A stretch of 64,000 nt of DNA from JAAXHF01 sp965242605. GTDB taxonomy: Bacteria > Desulfobacterota > Binatia > Bin18. A program made the translations under genes and the position numbers. The stretch covers positions 620,001 through 684,000 of the forward strand of contig CBDESS010000002.1 in the NCBI GenBank assembly GCA_965242605.1, written 5' to 3'. Shown here one piece after another: positions 1 through 7,808 of the stretch. Under the pieces are notes generated by a model. The model was not told where the DNA came from and searched no databases. It saw only the letters and a program-made list of their open reading frames with translations. Position 1 is the first letter of the stretch. Each line of letters starts with the position of its first letter.

Positions 1-714
1 TTCACCCCTTTTGCCGGGATTACCGATGAGGAGACGCGGGTGAAAGGGCTGCGGGTTGATCCTCGGATCGTGCCCAAAACGGTCGTGCTTGACCCCCAGG
101 TGACCCTGCCGACCCCCCGGCAGCTCTGGACGGCCACCGGCATTAAGGCGCTTGACCACGCCATTGAGGCCCTGTGGTCGGTCAACCCCCAGCCGGTGTC
201 GGACGCACTGGCCATGGAAGCGATTCGGAAGCTGCACATCTCGCTGCCCCTGTCGGTGCAGGAGCCCGACAATGTTGAGGCCCGCGGCGAGTGCCAGGTG
301 GCGGCTTGGCTGTCCATTTTTGGCCTGGGCAATGTCGGCGTCCGCCTGAGCCATATCTTCGGCCATCAGATCGGCGCACGCTGGGACGTGCCGCACGGGG
401 TGACATCGTGCATCACCATTCCCCACTGCATGCGTTTTCTGGCCCCGCAAACCCTGGAGCAGCAGGCCAAGATCGCCGATGCGCTCGGCATCCAGACCAA
501 GGGGCGCTCGCTCGAAGCGGTCGCGGCTGAGGCCGCCGAGGTGGTAGAGGGGTTTATCGACAGCTTTGACCTGCCCCGCCGGCTGCGGGATGTCGGGGCT
601 AGAGAAGATGAGCTATCGGTCGTGGCCGGGGCGGTGATTGAAGAAAGCTCGCTGTGGCACAAGCAGCAGGGGGCTGAAGAAGCCATGCTGGGGCTGCTCA
701 GAGCGATGTGGTAG
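1..714 (+). CDS. Iron-containing alcohol dehydrogenase / maleylacetate reductase family, C-terminal part
   Basis: The reading frame is open from base 1, so the gene begins left of the window and 237 residues are visible. Metal-site signatures of the group III Fe-dependent alcohol dehydrogenase fold are present: GIKALDHAIEAL, then HIFGHQIGA, then a PHG motif. These supply the Asp/His ligands for Fe or Zn. The family reduces aldehydes or maleylacetate with NAD(P)H. The lack of a long insert and the RLSHIFGHQIGARWDVPHG-type region resemble maleylacetate reductases of aromatic catabolism, but the exact substrate is inference. It ends in TAG. The next gene on this strand, an amidase, lies well downstream, so no operon is evident. 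Confidence 0.85.
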   Translation, partial: FTPFAGITDEETRVKGLRVDPRIVPKTVVLDPQVTLPTPRQLWTATGIKALDHAIEALWSVNPQPVSDALAMEAIRKLHISLPLSVQEPDNVEARGECQVAAWLSIFGLGNVGVRLSHIFGHQIGARWDVPHGVTSCITIPHCMRFLAPQTLEQQAKIADALGIQTKGRSLEAVAAEAAEVVEGFIDSFDLPRRLRDVGAREDELSVVAGAVIEESSLWHKQQGAEEAMLGLLRAMW

Positions 715-938
715 GCGCTCACGCCTCTAAGGAGCGGACAGGCCGCACCTCACTCCACATCTTATCTACGAGCCGCCGCGTTTGACCCCGGTCAAATTGG
801 CTGGCTGGGCGGACTGGCCACCGGTGGCCTGATTATTCTCTCGTGTATGGAGCTCTGCCTTACAACGGCGTCTGGAAGAGCGCGGGGCGGGCTGTGCGGG
901 CTGAGACGGGCCGTCCCGTTTGTGATTCCCACACGGGT
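715..938. other. Intergenic region, no convincing gene
   Basis: About 220 bases between the dehydrogenase stop and the converging DUF309 gene. A short plus-strand frame around 778-960 reads as a hydrophobic peptide, but it has no start with a ribosome site and runs antisense into the DUF309 gene. I see no clear terminator hairpin with a T tract. Confidence 0.4.
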
Positions 939-1295
939 TCAGTGCTTCAGCCTTATTCTGGGCGGTTCGCTGCCGAGCCGTTCGGGTTCAGTATCCAGCC
1001 AGCTCAGGTCGTAGCCGACCCGATCGCGGAGCGCCTCCAGCGCTACCCCGGCACAGCCGTCTGGCAGTGGGCCGAGTGTCTCCAGCCCCAGCTCCAGCAT
1101 GTTCCGTCTGCCCGGATAGCCCTGTGCGCATTTGTGGTAGCCAACCGCAATCCGGATCAGGCCGATGAACAGCCGCCAGGTGTTGTCGTCATGCTCGACC
1201 TCATCAAGCGCTTCTTCGAGATGCTCGTGGGCCTCAAAATACCGTCCAGAATTAAAGTCCTTGATCGCCCGCAGCAGGGATGGGTGGTAGCGCAT
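939..1295 (-). CDS. DUF309 family protein
   Basis: A 118-residue protein with the family hallmark FNSGRYFEAHEHLEE near residues 14-28, followed by a helical stretch with GLIRIAVGYHK. DUF309 proteins are small, soluble, all-helical proteins of unknown biochemical role found in many bacteria. The His/Glu-rich EAHEHLE motif suggests metal or ligand binding. The gene is divergent from the amidase, whose start lies about 70 bases away, so the two probably share an upstream region. Start ATG at 1295 fits the family's usual N-terminus. A longer plus-strand frame over the same bases looks like its antisense shadow. Confidence 0.82.
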   Translation of the reverse strand: MRYHPSLLRAIKDFNSGRYFEAHEHLEEALDEVEHDDNTWRLFIGLIRIAVGYHKCAQGYPGRRNMLELGLETLGPLPDGCAGVALEALRDRVGYDLSWLDTEPERLGSEPPRIRLKH

Positions 1296-1363
1296 GGTTC
1301 GCTACTATAGCTTTTCTTTCTCGCAGAGAAAGTGCTAAGGGAAGGGAAAAGGAGGGATGCGCT

Positions 1364-2779
1364 ATGGCAAACCTTGCCGAACTGTGTACTAGGACCATGA
1401 CCGAAGTTGCCGCGCTGATCCAGAGCAAACAGGTCTCGCCGGTGGAGCTGACCCGGGCCATACTGGGCCGCATTGAAGCCCTTGACGGCAAGCTGCACAG
1501 CTATATCACGGTCAGCGCGGATTTTGCCCTGGAGCAGGCCCGGGCCGCCGAGCAGGAGATCACGGCCGGGACCTACCGGGGACCCTTGCACGGCATCCCG
1601 ATTGCCGTCAAAGACCTGTGTTTCACCAAGGGTATTCGCACCACATGCGCGTCGAAGATTCTGGCCGACTGGGTACCCGACTACAACGCCACGGTCATTG
1701 ACAAACTGTACGCCGCGGGCGCAGTGCTGCTGGGCAAACTGGGTATGACAGAGTTTGCCCTGTCCGGCTATCATCCCTCCGTACAACCCCCGCGTAACCC
1801 GTGGAATCCCGACCACTGGCCGGGCGCGTCATCGAGCGGTTCCGGGGCTGCCACAGCCGCCTCGTTGTGCTTTGGCTCGCTCGGCTCAGATACCGGCGGT
1901 TCCATTCGTTTTCCGTCCGCAGCGTGCGGCATTGTAGGCATCAAACAGACCTATGGCCGGGTCAGCCGCTACGGCGTGTTTCCGCTCGGCGAGACGCTCG
2001 ACCATGTGGGGCCGATGACGCGCAGCGTGGCCGATGCGGCACTTATGCTGCGGGTAATTGCCGGCTTTGATCCGAACGATCCAACCACCCGGCGGGAATC
2101 AGTCCGCGACTATCTGGACCTGCTTGGTAACGGGGTCAGGGCGCTGCGGGTCGGCGTTGATGAAGCCTACTGCACACAGGGCGTGCAAGCCGAGGTCAGC
2201 CAAGCCGTCCTGGCAACGGTCAAGGTGTTGCAGGATTTGGGCGCTGAGATCCGCGAGGTAAAGGTGAGCGGGATTAACACCGAGGCGTTGGACGCCTGGT
2301 TTACAATCTGTGCCGCGGAGGCGGCCGCCGCCCACGCCGAGACTTACCCGGCGCGGGCCGACGACTACGGGCCGACCTTCCGGTCTTTTCTGGAGGAAGG
2401 GGTCAAGGTCAGCGGGGCAGACTATGTGAAAGCCTCTATCATCCGCCAGGGTGTGTGCCGCATGATTGACAACCTGTGGCAAGAGGTTGATCTGTTGCTG
2501 TGTCCGTCAATGCCCAGCGCGCCCGTTTCCCTATCGGAGTTTTCTCCCCACGCTCCCCTGTCCCGAGCGGCCGCCGGCGGTCTGCTGCGTCACACCGCGC
2601 CGTTTGATTTTTCGGGCAGCCCGACCATCTCGGTTCCGTGTGGCTTCAACTCGGAGGGGCTGCCGCTGAGTCTCCAACTCGTTGGCCGGCACGGTGAGGA
2701 GGGCACCGTCATACAGGCCGGCCATGCCTATGAGCAGGCCACCGAGTGGCATACCCATCATCCGCCGGTTGAGGGCTAG
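1364..2779 (+). CDS. Amidase signature family enzyme (GatA/AtzF-like)
   Basis: 471 residues. The Ser-cisSer-Lys triad of the amidase signature family is visible: Lys in IAVKDL (about residue 80), the glycine/serine-rich GASSSGSGAA loop, and the nucleophile Ser in SDTGGSIRFP. It hydrolyses a carboxamide or amidates a substrate. It could be a general amidase or a GatA-like subunit. No gatB or gatC lies nearby, so a catabolic amidase is more likely. I chose ATG 1364 because AAGGAGGG precedes it by about six bases and MANLAEL begins the usual N-terminus; the frame stays open further upstream without family-like sequence. The C-terminal region ends near HTHHPPVEG, as in many homologues. Confidence 0.9.
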   Translation: MANLAELCTRTMTEVAALIQSKQVSPVELTRAILGRIEALDGKLHSYITVSADFALEQARAAEQEITAGTYRGPLHGIPIAVKDLCFTKGIRTTCASKILADWVPDYNATVIDKLYAAGAVLLGKLGMTEFALSGYHPSVQPPRNPWNPDHWPGASSSGSGAATAASLCFGSLGSDTGGSIRFPSAACGIVGIKQTYGRVSRYGVFPLGETLDHVGPMTRSVADAALMLRVIAGFDPNDPTTRRESVRDYLDLLGNGVRALRVGVDEAYCTQGVQAEVSQAVLATVKVLQDLGAEIREVKVSGINTEALDAWFTICAAEAAAAHAETYPARADDYGPTFRSFLEEGVKVSGADYVKASIIRQGVCRMIDNLWQEVDLLLCPSMPSAPVSLSEFSPHAPLSRAAAGGLLRHTAPFDFSGSPTISVPCGFNSEGLPLSLQLVGRHGEEGTVIQAGHAYEQATEWHTHHPPVEG

Positions 2780-2808
2780 GCGCACGGCTCACCGTCTGGC
2801 CTGAGAAT

Positions 2809-4032
2809 TCAGGTCTCGCCCCGGTGCAGCGTGCCCTGTTTATACAGGGCGTCAAGACTGTCCGGCGAGCGGCCCAGATAGCGGCCCAAGACCTCATCGT
2901 TGTGCTCGCCCAGAAACGGCGCTTCAAGCGCAAGGCTGTCTGGAAAGGCCGAGAACTTGAGAGGAAAGCCGGGGATAGTCACCTCGCCCAGAATCCGGTC
3001 AGGGACTTGGCGGACCATCTTGCGGGCGGTGAAATACGGGTGCGACACCGTCTCCTCAATTGACAGGACCGGGCCGGCCGGCACCCGATGGTCGGCCAGG
3101 GCTTTGAGCGCCGCCTCATCGGTCGGGAAAGATTGCAGCCAGGCTTCGATCATGGCGATCAACTCCTCCTTATGTTTGGCCCGCCGGCCGGCTGAGGAAA
3201 AGCGCGGGTCGTCGCTCAGCTCCGGCCGGCCCAGCGCCCGGGCCACATTCGGCCACTGGCGGTTGAGGGCCAGAATCACCAGATAGCCCTCCGGGCCTTT
3301 GAACACCCCCTGGGGGCACGACAGCCGGTGGTGAATGCCAAACCGCAGCGGCGTATAGGCCCCTTTGCTGGCCGCGTACAACTGCACCTCGACCGACTGC
3401 ATATGGTAGAGGGCATCAACCATTGACAGGTCAATGTACTGCCCCTGGCCGGTGCGGTCGCGGTGCAGCAGGGCATAGCCGAGGGCGGCAAAGGCATGGA
3501 CGCCGGCTACCCCGTCGGCAATCGCCACGCCGACAAAGCGGGGCGGGCCGTCCGGGTCGCCGGTCATGTGCATAATGCCCGAAAACGCCTGGGCAATATA
3601 ATCGTAGCCGGTCAGGTGCGACATCGGCCCCTGGCGGCCAAAGGCCGAGATGGAGCACATGATGAGGCCGGGGTTGAGCTGCCTCAGTGCCTCATAGTCA
3701 AGGCCGCGGCGCTCGAGCACGCCCGGCCCGTAATTCTCAATCACCACATCCACATGGGGAATCAGCGTCCGGAGCAGTTCAATGGCTTCGGGCTTTTTGA
3801 AGTTGAGGCACAGGCTTTTCTTGCCCCGGTTCTGCTGAATGAAGTAGACGCTGCGGCCGTCCTTGAGAAATGGAATCGTGCGTGACGGGTCGCCGTGCTC
3901 GGCCTGCTCAACCTTGATGACCTCAGCCCCAAGCTCGGCCATCAGCCGGGTCGCGGTCGGCCCGGCCAGATATTGGGTGAAATCCAGAACAGTGACGCCG
4001 TCCAGCATGGGCGTCTGGCTTGCCTTGCGCAT
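2809..4032 (-). CDS. CaiB/BaiF family CoA-transferase (family III)
   Basis: 407 residues. Family III CoA-transferases move CoA between acyl-CoA and a free carboxylate through an enzyme aspartyl-CoA thioester. Signatures seen: LDFTQYLAGPTATRLMAELGAEVIKVE at the N-terminus, GDPSR, RGKKSLCLNFK, ENYGPGVLERRGL, the MCSISAFGRQGP segment, QYIDLSMVDA containing the conserved acidic segment, and the C-terminal LGEHNDEVL. I chose ATG 4032 rather than the in-frame ATG 15 bases upstream because GGAGGGAG lies just before it. The gene converges with the amidase. It is the first of five paralogues in this window; the substrate cannot be read from sequence. Confidence 0.92.
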   Translation of the reverse strand: MRKASQTPMLDGVTVLDFTQYLAGPTATRLMAELGAEVIKVEQAEHGDPSRTIPFLKDGRSVYFIQQNRGKKSLCLNFKKPEAIELLRTLIPHVDVVIENYGPGVLERRGLDYEALRQLNPGLIMCSISAFGRQGPMSHLTGYDYIAQAFSGIMHMTGDPDGPPRFVGVAIADGVAGVHAFAALGYALLHRDRTGQGQYIDLSMVDALYHMQSVEVQLYAASKGAYTPLRFGIHHRLSCPQGVFKGPEGYLVILALNRQWPNVARALGRPELSDDPRFSSAGRRAKHKEELIAMIEAWLQSFPTDEAALKALADHRVPAGPVLSIEETVSHPYFTARKMVRQVPDRILGEVTIPGFPLKFSAFPDSLALEAPFLGEHNDEVLGRYLGRSPDSLDALYKQGTLHRGET

Positions 4033-4186
4033 ACGCTCTCCCTCCATGCCAGCCTGTATAGCGCACCGGGCGGCGTCTTGCCATTGTCTGGCCGGGCGGT
4101 CTATACGGAAGGACGCGGCGTGATATCAGAATCGACAGGAAGGCATCACGCTGTGTCCTGAAGGGCAGGGAGAGGAGGCTGACGGC
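4033..4186. other. Divergent intergenic region
   Basis: About 150 bases between the minus-strand CoA-transferase start and the plus-strand decayed membrane-protein gene. It should hold promoters for both directions, but no clear -35/-10 pair stands out to me. Confidence 0.35.
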
Positions 4187-4410
4187 ATGACAGGCGCAGA
4201 GAAAGCCGTCAAACACCTGGAGATGATCCAAGCCCTCGTTAACCGTTGGGGGGCAACTCCTTCCAGCTCAAAGCCTGGAGTATGGCCCTCATTGCGGTGG
4301 CAATATGGATGTGATGAAACACCGGGATACGCCCCAAGGCAGCTGGGAGGCCGCTCTTTTTTCGGTCACGCTTCTTATTTTCTACTCAGGTAGAAGTTCT
4401 GTTCACCGTG
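4187..4410 (+). pseudogene. Frameshifted small membrane protein gene
   Basis: The first frame reads MTGAEKAVKHLEMIQALVNR. After a G run near 4248-4254 the family-like sequence continues in a second frame as GNSFQLKAWSMALIAVAIW (from 4252). From 4308 it continues in a third frame as a stretch containing GSWEAALFSVTLLIFY. Joined, this looks like a conserved small protein of the type HLEMIQ..I.RMA.NSF.LKGW with two hydrophobic helices, which I recall as a common uncharacterised bacterial family. Two frame changes mean no intact product. AGAGGAGG lies shortly upstream of the ATG. Decay or sequence errors are both possible; the G run favours error for the first shift. Confidence 0.6.
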
Positions 4411-4506
4411 TTGGTGTTTGCAATACGCTGAGACAGGACGGGTCCTCCAGCAGACCGGAGCACGGGTGACGCTGGTTGGAAAACATCTCGACACGGGAGA
4501 GCGAGT

Positions 4507-5010
4507 ATGAAAATCCCAGGATGGCTCTGGATGGCCGCTGCTGGCGTGCTGGTGCTGGCTTGGCTCGAATGGACAAGGCCGGACAGCGAGCCGCCGCCGT
4601 CACGCGCGGTTGTGTTCTTTAATGCGGCCGGCTCGGGGAATGTGGCAACCCTTGAGAACCTGCTCAACAGCGGGATGGACGTGAACGCCAAAGACGACAG
4701 CTTTGGCCATACGGCGCTGATTATCGCCTCACGCCGTGGACATCTGCCTGTTGTTGAGCTGCTGCTGGCAAAAGGGGCGGATGTCAACGCCACCGATAAT
4801 TATGGCAATACGGCCCTGCGCTGGGCGCTGAGGGCCAATAAAGGCGAGGCCCAGGCGGTTGTTCAACGGCTCAAGCAGGCCGGGGCGGTCGAGCCGGACC
4901 GGGCCGGGCGCTTGCCCGAGGTTGCCTGGCCTCTTGTTTCCCTGCTAGCCTCAATACCCGACAGGCCCGTGCCTGGGAGCGGGATAATACGACAGACAGG
5001 AGGAGTGTGA
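4507..5010 (+). CDS. Ankyrin-repeat protein with N-terminal signal/anchor
   Basis: 167 residues. Residues 5-20 (WLWMAAAGVLVLAWL) form a hydrophobic signal peptide or membrane anchor. Two to three ankyrin repeats follow: FNAAGSGNVATLENLLNSGMDVNAKD, then FGHTALIIASRRGHLPVVELLLAKGADVNATD, then YGNTALRWALRANKGEA. Ankyrin repeats bind proteins, so this is likely a periplasmic or membrane-tethered scaffold. GGAGAGCG precedes ATG 4507. The stop TGA overlaps the thiolase ATG (TGATG at 5008-5012), so the two are probably co-translated. The proline- and glycine-rich C-terminal 35 residues are not repeat-like. Confidence 0.82.
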   Translation: MKIPGWLWMAAAGVLVLAWLEWTRPDSEPPPSRAVVFFNAAGSGNVATLENLLNSGMDVNAKDDSFGHTALIIASRRGHLPVVELLLAKGADVNATDNYGNTALRWALRANKGEAQAVVQRLKQAGAVEPDRAGRLPEVAWPLVSLLASIPDRPVPGSGIIRQTGGV

Positions 5011-6239
5011 TGAGTGCGCCGGTATACGTGTTGGGCGGATATCAGACCGATTTTGCCCGCAACTGGATGAAAGAAGGCCAGACCATTGTTGAGATGATGC
5101 AGGAGTCGGTCTCGGAAGGTTTCACCGCGACCGGGCTTGAGCCGCAGGACATTGATGTGGCTCATGTCGGGAATTTTGCCGCGGAACTGTACTGCAAACA
5201 GGGCCACCTCGGTGCTTTTCTGGCCGAGATAAACCCGGCTCTGTCCGGCATTCCGACCTCGCGTCACGAAGCCGCCTGCGCCTCCGGGAGCGTGTCGATG
5301 CTGATGGCCTCGGCCGAGATTGAGGCCGGCCGCTATGACCTCACCCTGGTTGTCGGGGTGGAACAGATGAAGACGGTTGACCCTGCCACCGGCGGGGATT
5401 TTCTCGGCACCGCGGCTTGGTACGAGCGGGAGGCTAAAGGCGTGGCGTTTGCCTTTCCCAAGCTGTTCGGCCAGTTGGGCGACGTGTATGAGGAGCGCTA
5501 CGGCCTCAAGGAGGAGCACCTGACCCGGATTGCCGAGATCAACTACACCAACGCCCGTCGCAACCCCCAGGCCCAGACCCGGGGCTGGTTTCCAGACGAG
5601 AGCCAGGACCTGTCTTCGGGCAAGTATGTCAATCCGGTGGCCGGCCGGCTGCGGGTGCGCGACTGCTCCCAGGTGACGGATGGGGCGAGTGCAATTTTTC
5701 TGGCTTCGGCGGCCTTCACCAAACACTACGCCGACCGTCACGGCCTGAGCCCGGACCGCATCCCGCGGCTGCTCGGCTGGGGACACCGCACTGCACCAAT
5801 CAGGTTTGAGACCAAGATGGCCGAGAGCACGGACAATCCGTACATCCTGCCCCATACCCGGCGGGCGATTGTCGATGCCTTTGAGCGGGCCGGGTTGCCG
5901 GATGTGTGGAGTGTACAGGGCATTGAGACCCACGACTGTTTCACCACCTCTGAGTACATGGCGATTGACCACTTTGGCCTGACCCGGCCCGGCGAGTCGT
6001 GGCAGGCGGTTGAGGAGGGCGTGATTGAGTTCGGCGGCACGCTGCCCATCAACGCCAGCGGGGGTCTGATTGGCTGTGGGCATCCGGTCGGCGCGACCGG
6101 CGTCCGTCAGGCGTTTGACGCCTATAAGCAGGTCACACAGCAGGCCGGCGACTACCAGATTGACGGTGCCCGGAAAATTGCGACGCTCAACATCGGCGGT
6201 TCAGGCACAACCAGTGTGGCCCTGGTGATCGGCCACTAA
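5010..6239 (+). CDS. Thiolase-family acetyl-CoA acetyltransferase (SCP2-thiolase-like)
   Basis: 409 residues. Thiolases cleave 3-ketoacyl-CoA or condense acyl-CoAs. The nucleophilic Cys lies in HEAACASGS (about residue 90). The C-terminal catalytic elements are GIETHDCFTTSEY and GGLIGCGHPVGATGVRQ, which hold the second Cys and the His. The NEAF-type loop is replaced by HDCFT, as in SCP2-type or archaeal-type thiolase-like proteins, which often act on unusual acyl chains. The GTG at 5007 could start it, but ATG 5010 has AGGAGG at 4998-5003 and gives the usual start. It overlaps the ankyrin gene stop. It probably works with the acyl-CoA ligase and CoA-transferases nearby. Confidence 0.9.
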   Translation: MSAPVYVLGGYQTDFARNWMKEGQTIVEMMQESVSEGFTATGLEPQDIDVAHVGNFAAELYCKQGHLGAFLAEINPALSGIPTSRHEAACASGSVSMLMASAEIEAGRYDLTLVVGVEQMKTVDPATGGDFLGTAAWYEREAKGVAFAFPKLFGQLGDVYEERYGLKEEHLTRIAEINYTNARRNPQAQTRGWFPDESQDLSSGKYVNPVAGRLRVRDCSQVTDGASAIFLASAAFTKHYADRHGLSPDRIPRLLGWGHRTAPIRFETKMAESTDNPYILPHTRRAIVDAFERAGLPDVWSVQGIETHDCFTTSEYMAIDHFGLTRPGESWQAVEEGVIEFGGTLPINASGGLIGCGHPVGATGVRQAFDAYKQVTQQAGDYQIDGARKIATLNIGGSGTTSVALVIGH

Positions 6240-6242
6240 GCC

Positions 6243-7793
6243 CTAGCCTTGGCCAGGATAGACGACGACGCGCCGAAAGGGGTCTTCGCCCTCGCTCTGT
6301 GAGCGTAAGCCATAGCTTTTCACCAGTTCGTGCTGGAGGCGTCGCAGGCGGGGAGGCTGGGGGGAGAGTTCGAATGCGTGGCGGTGTTCCAGGACTTGCT
6401 CAACAAGGGCTTCGGCTTCATTCAGGGCTGCCTGGTCTTCGGGAGAGGCCGCGGCCAGTTGATCTCGCAGAAACCTGCCCATCTGGAGCAGCGTATCGTT
6501 GCGCAGGGTATACAGCGGCAGGCCGTGGGTCACGAGCAGACGCAGCTCTTTGGGTTGGCGTTTGAGCTGGCCTCTGACGGTCAGCAGGACATCGGCCTGA
6601 TTGGCCTTGGAGACGACCCGGGCCGGGGCGTTCAGGTCACGAATGGTCTGCTCCAGGCGGTGCCGGTTCACCCCGTAGGGAAAGATGCGGAGTGGCTTGC
6701 CGGGCGTAGCGTGGTGTGGCGGACCGTCCAAGGCCGCCTCGCCGGACGCCGGCAGGGGGTCGGCAGGACAGACCTCAATCTGGCCGTCGGCGAGTCGGGT
6801 GCGTCGCTCGCCTGCGGGCGGACGGCCGCGCAAAAAGCTGTCGACGGCAGCCCTTACCTCGGGATGAATCGTAAAATGGGAGCGGTCATGAATTTCGATC
6901 ACCACGTCGAATGTTGGTAGGGCTTTGCGTTCCAGGACCGTTTTCTGCGTCCCGCGTCTGCGGGCTTCCAGGTCGCCCAGGGTGACGGACTGGACGCCCC
7001 CGATCAGGTCGGCCAGGGTCGGGTTTTGGATCAGATTGTCCAGCTCGCTGCCGTGTGCCGTGGCAATGAGCCGCACGCCTCGCTCTGCAATGGTGCGGGC
7101 GGCGTTGGCTTCGGCCTCAGTCCCAATTTCATCGACCACAATGACCTCGGGCATATGATTTTCAACCGCCTCGATCATCACCTGATGCTGGAGGTCAGGT
7201 GCAGGCACCTGCATGCGTCGCGCCCGACCGATCCCAGGGTGAGGAATATCCCCATCACCGGCAATCTCGTTTGAGGTATCAACCACAATGACCCGTCTGT
7301 CCGCTTCATCGGCCAGCACCCGGGCCACCTCGCGCAGCAGGGTTGTTTTGCCAACCCCGGGCGGGCCGAGCAGCAGAATGCCTTTTCTGTCTTCGGTGAT
7401 CAGGTCTTTGACAATACGCACCGTGCCGAAGACCGCCCGGCCGACCCGGCAGGTGAGACCGATCACCCCTCCGGTCCGGTTACGGATGGCTGAAATGCGG
7501 TGCAGGGTGCGGGGAATGCCGGCCCGATTATCGTGGGTGAACTGGCCGACCCGGCTGGCGGTAAAGGCGAGGTCAGCCTGGCTGACCGGGGCCTTGAGCA
7601 GGAAGCGGGTCCTGTCCGGGTAGCGGGCTTCGGGCTGGCGGCCGAGGTCAAGGATGACCTCGAGCAGGCTCTCAAGGGCAGGGTCGCCGAGGAGGGCTTC
7701 ACGAACCTCGGATGGCAGGACATCAAGCAACAGGTCAAGGTTCTCTACGACCTCTGCGCCGGCGGTCTGGTGGGCGACACTGGGGTGGGTCAT
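6243..7793 (-). CDS. R3H-domain AAA ATPase (SpoIIIAA/ycf45-like)
   Basis: 516 residues. The ATPase core has Walker A GPPGVGKTT at about 143-151, a downstream VVDTSNEIAGDGD segment, Walker B VIVVDEIGTEAEA at about 217-229, and a sensor-like RLIATAHGSEL. The C-terminal 60 residues match the R3H single-stranded nucleic-acid-binding fold (RLRRLQHELVKSYGLRS). Proteins of this layout occur in cyanobacteria, plastids (ycf45) and various uncultured phyla and probably act on nucleic acid; their exact role is not established. It is 15 bases downstream of the acyl-CoA ligase gene on the same strand, which suggests co-transcription without an obvious functional link. Confidence 0.88.
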   Translation of the reverse strand: MTHPSVAHQTAGAEVVENLDLLLDVLPSEVREALLGDPALESLLEVILDLGRQPEARYPDRTRFLLKAPVSQADLAFTASRVGQFTHDNRAGIPRTLHRISAIRNRTGGVIGLTCRVGRAVFGTVRIVKDLITEDRKGILLLGPPGVGKTTLLREVARVLADEADRRVIVVDTSNEIAGDGDIPHPGIGRARRMQVPAPDLQHQVMIEAVENHMPEVIVVDEIGTEAEANAARTIAERGVRLIATAHGSELDNLIQNPTLADLIGGVQSVTLGDLEARRRGTQKTVLERKALPTFDVVIEIHDRSHFTIHPEVRAAVDSFLRGRPPAGERRTRLADGQIEVCPADPLPASGEAALDGPPHHATPGKPLRIFPYGVNRHRLEQTIRDLNAPARVVSKANQADVLLTVRGQLKRQPKELRLLVTHGLPLYTLRNDTLLQMGRFLRDQLAAASPEDQAALNEAEALVEQVLEHRHAFELSPQPPRLRRLQHELVKSYGLRSQSEGEDPFRRVVVYPGQG

Positions 7794-7808
7794 GTCGAGG
7801 GCTGGCTC

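Noticed and set aside
843..1310. Long plus-strand frame over the DUF309 gene
   Set aside because: It is antisense to a protein with a clear DUF309 motif and has no family-like sequence or ribosome site.
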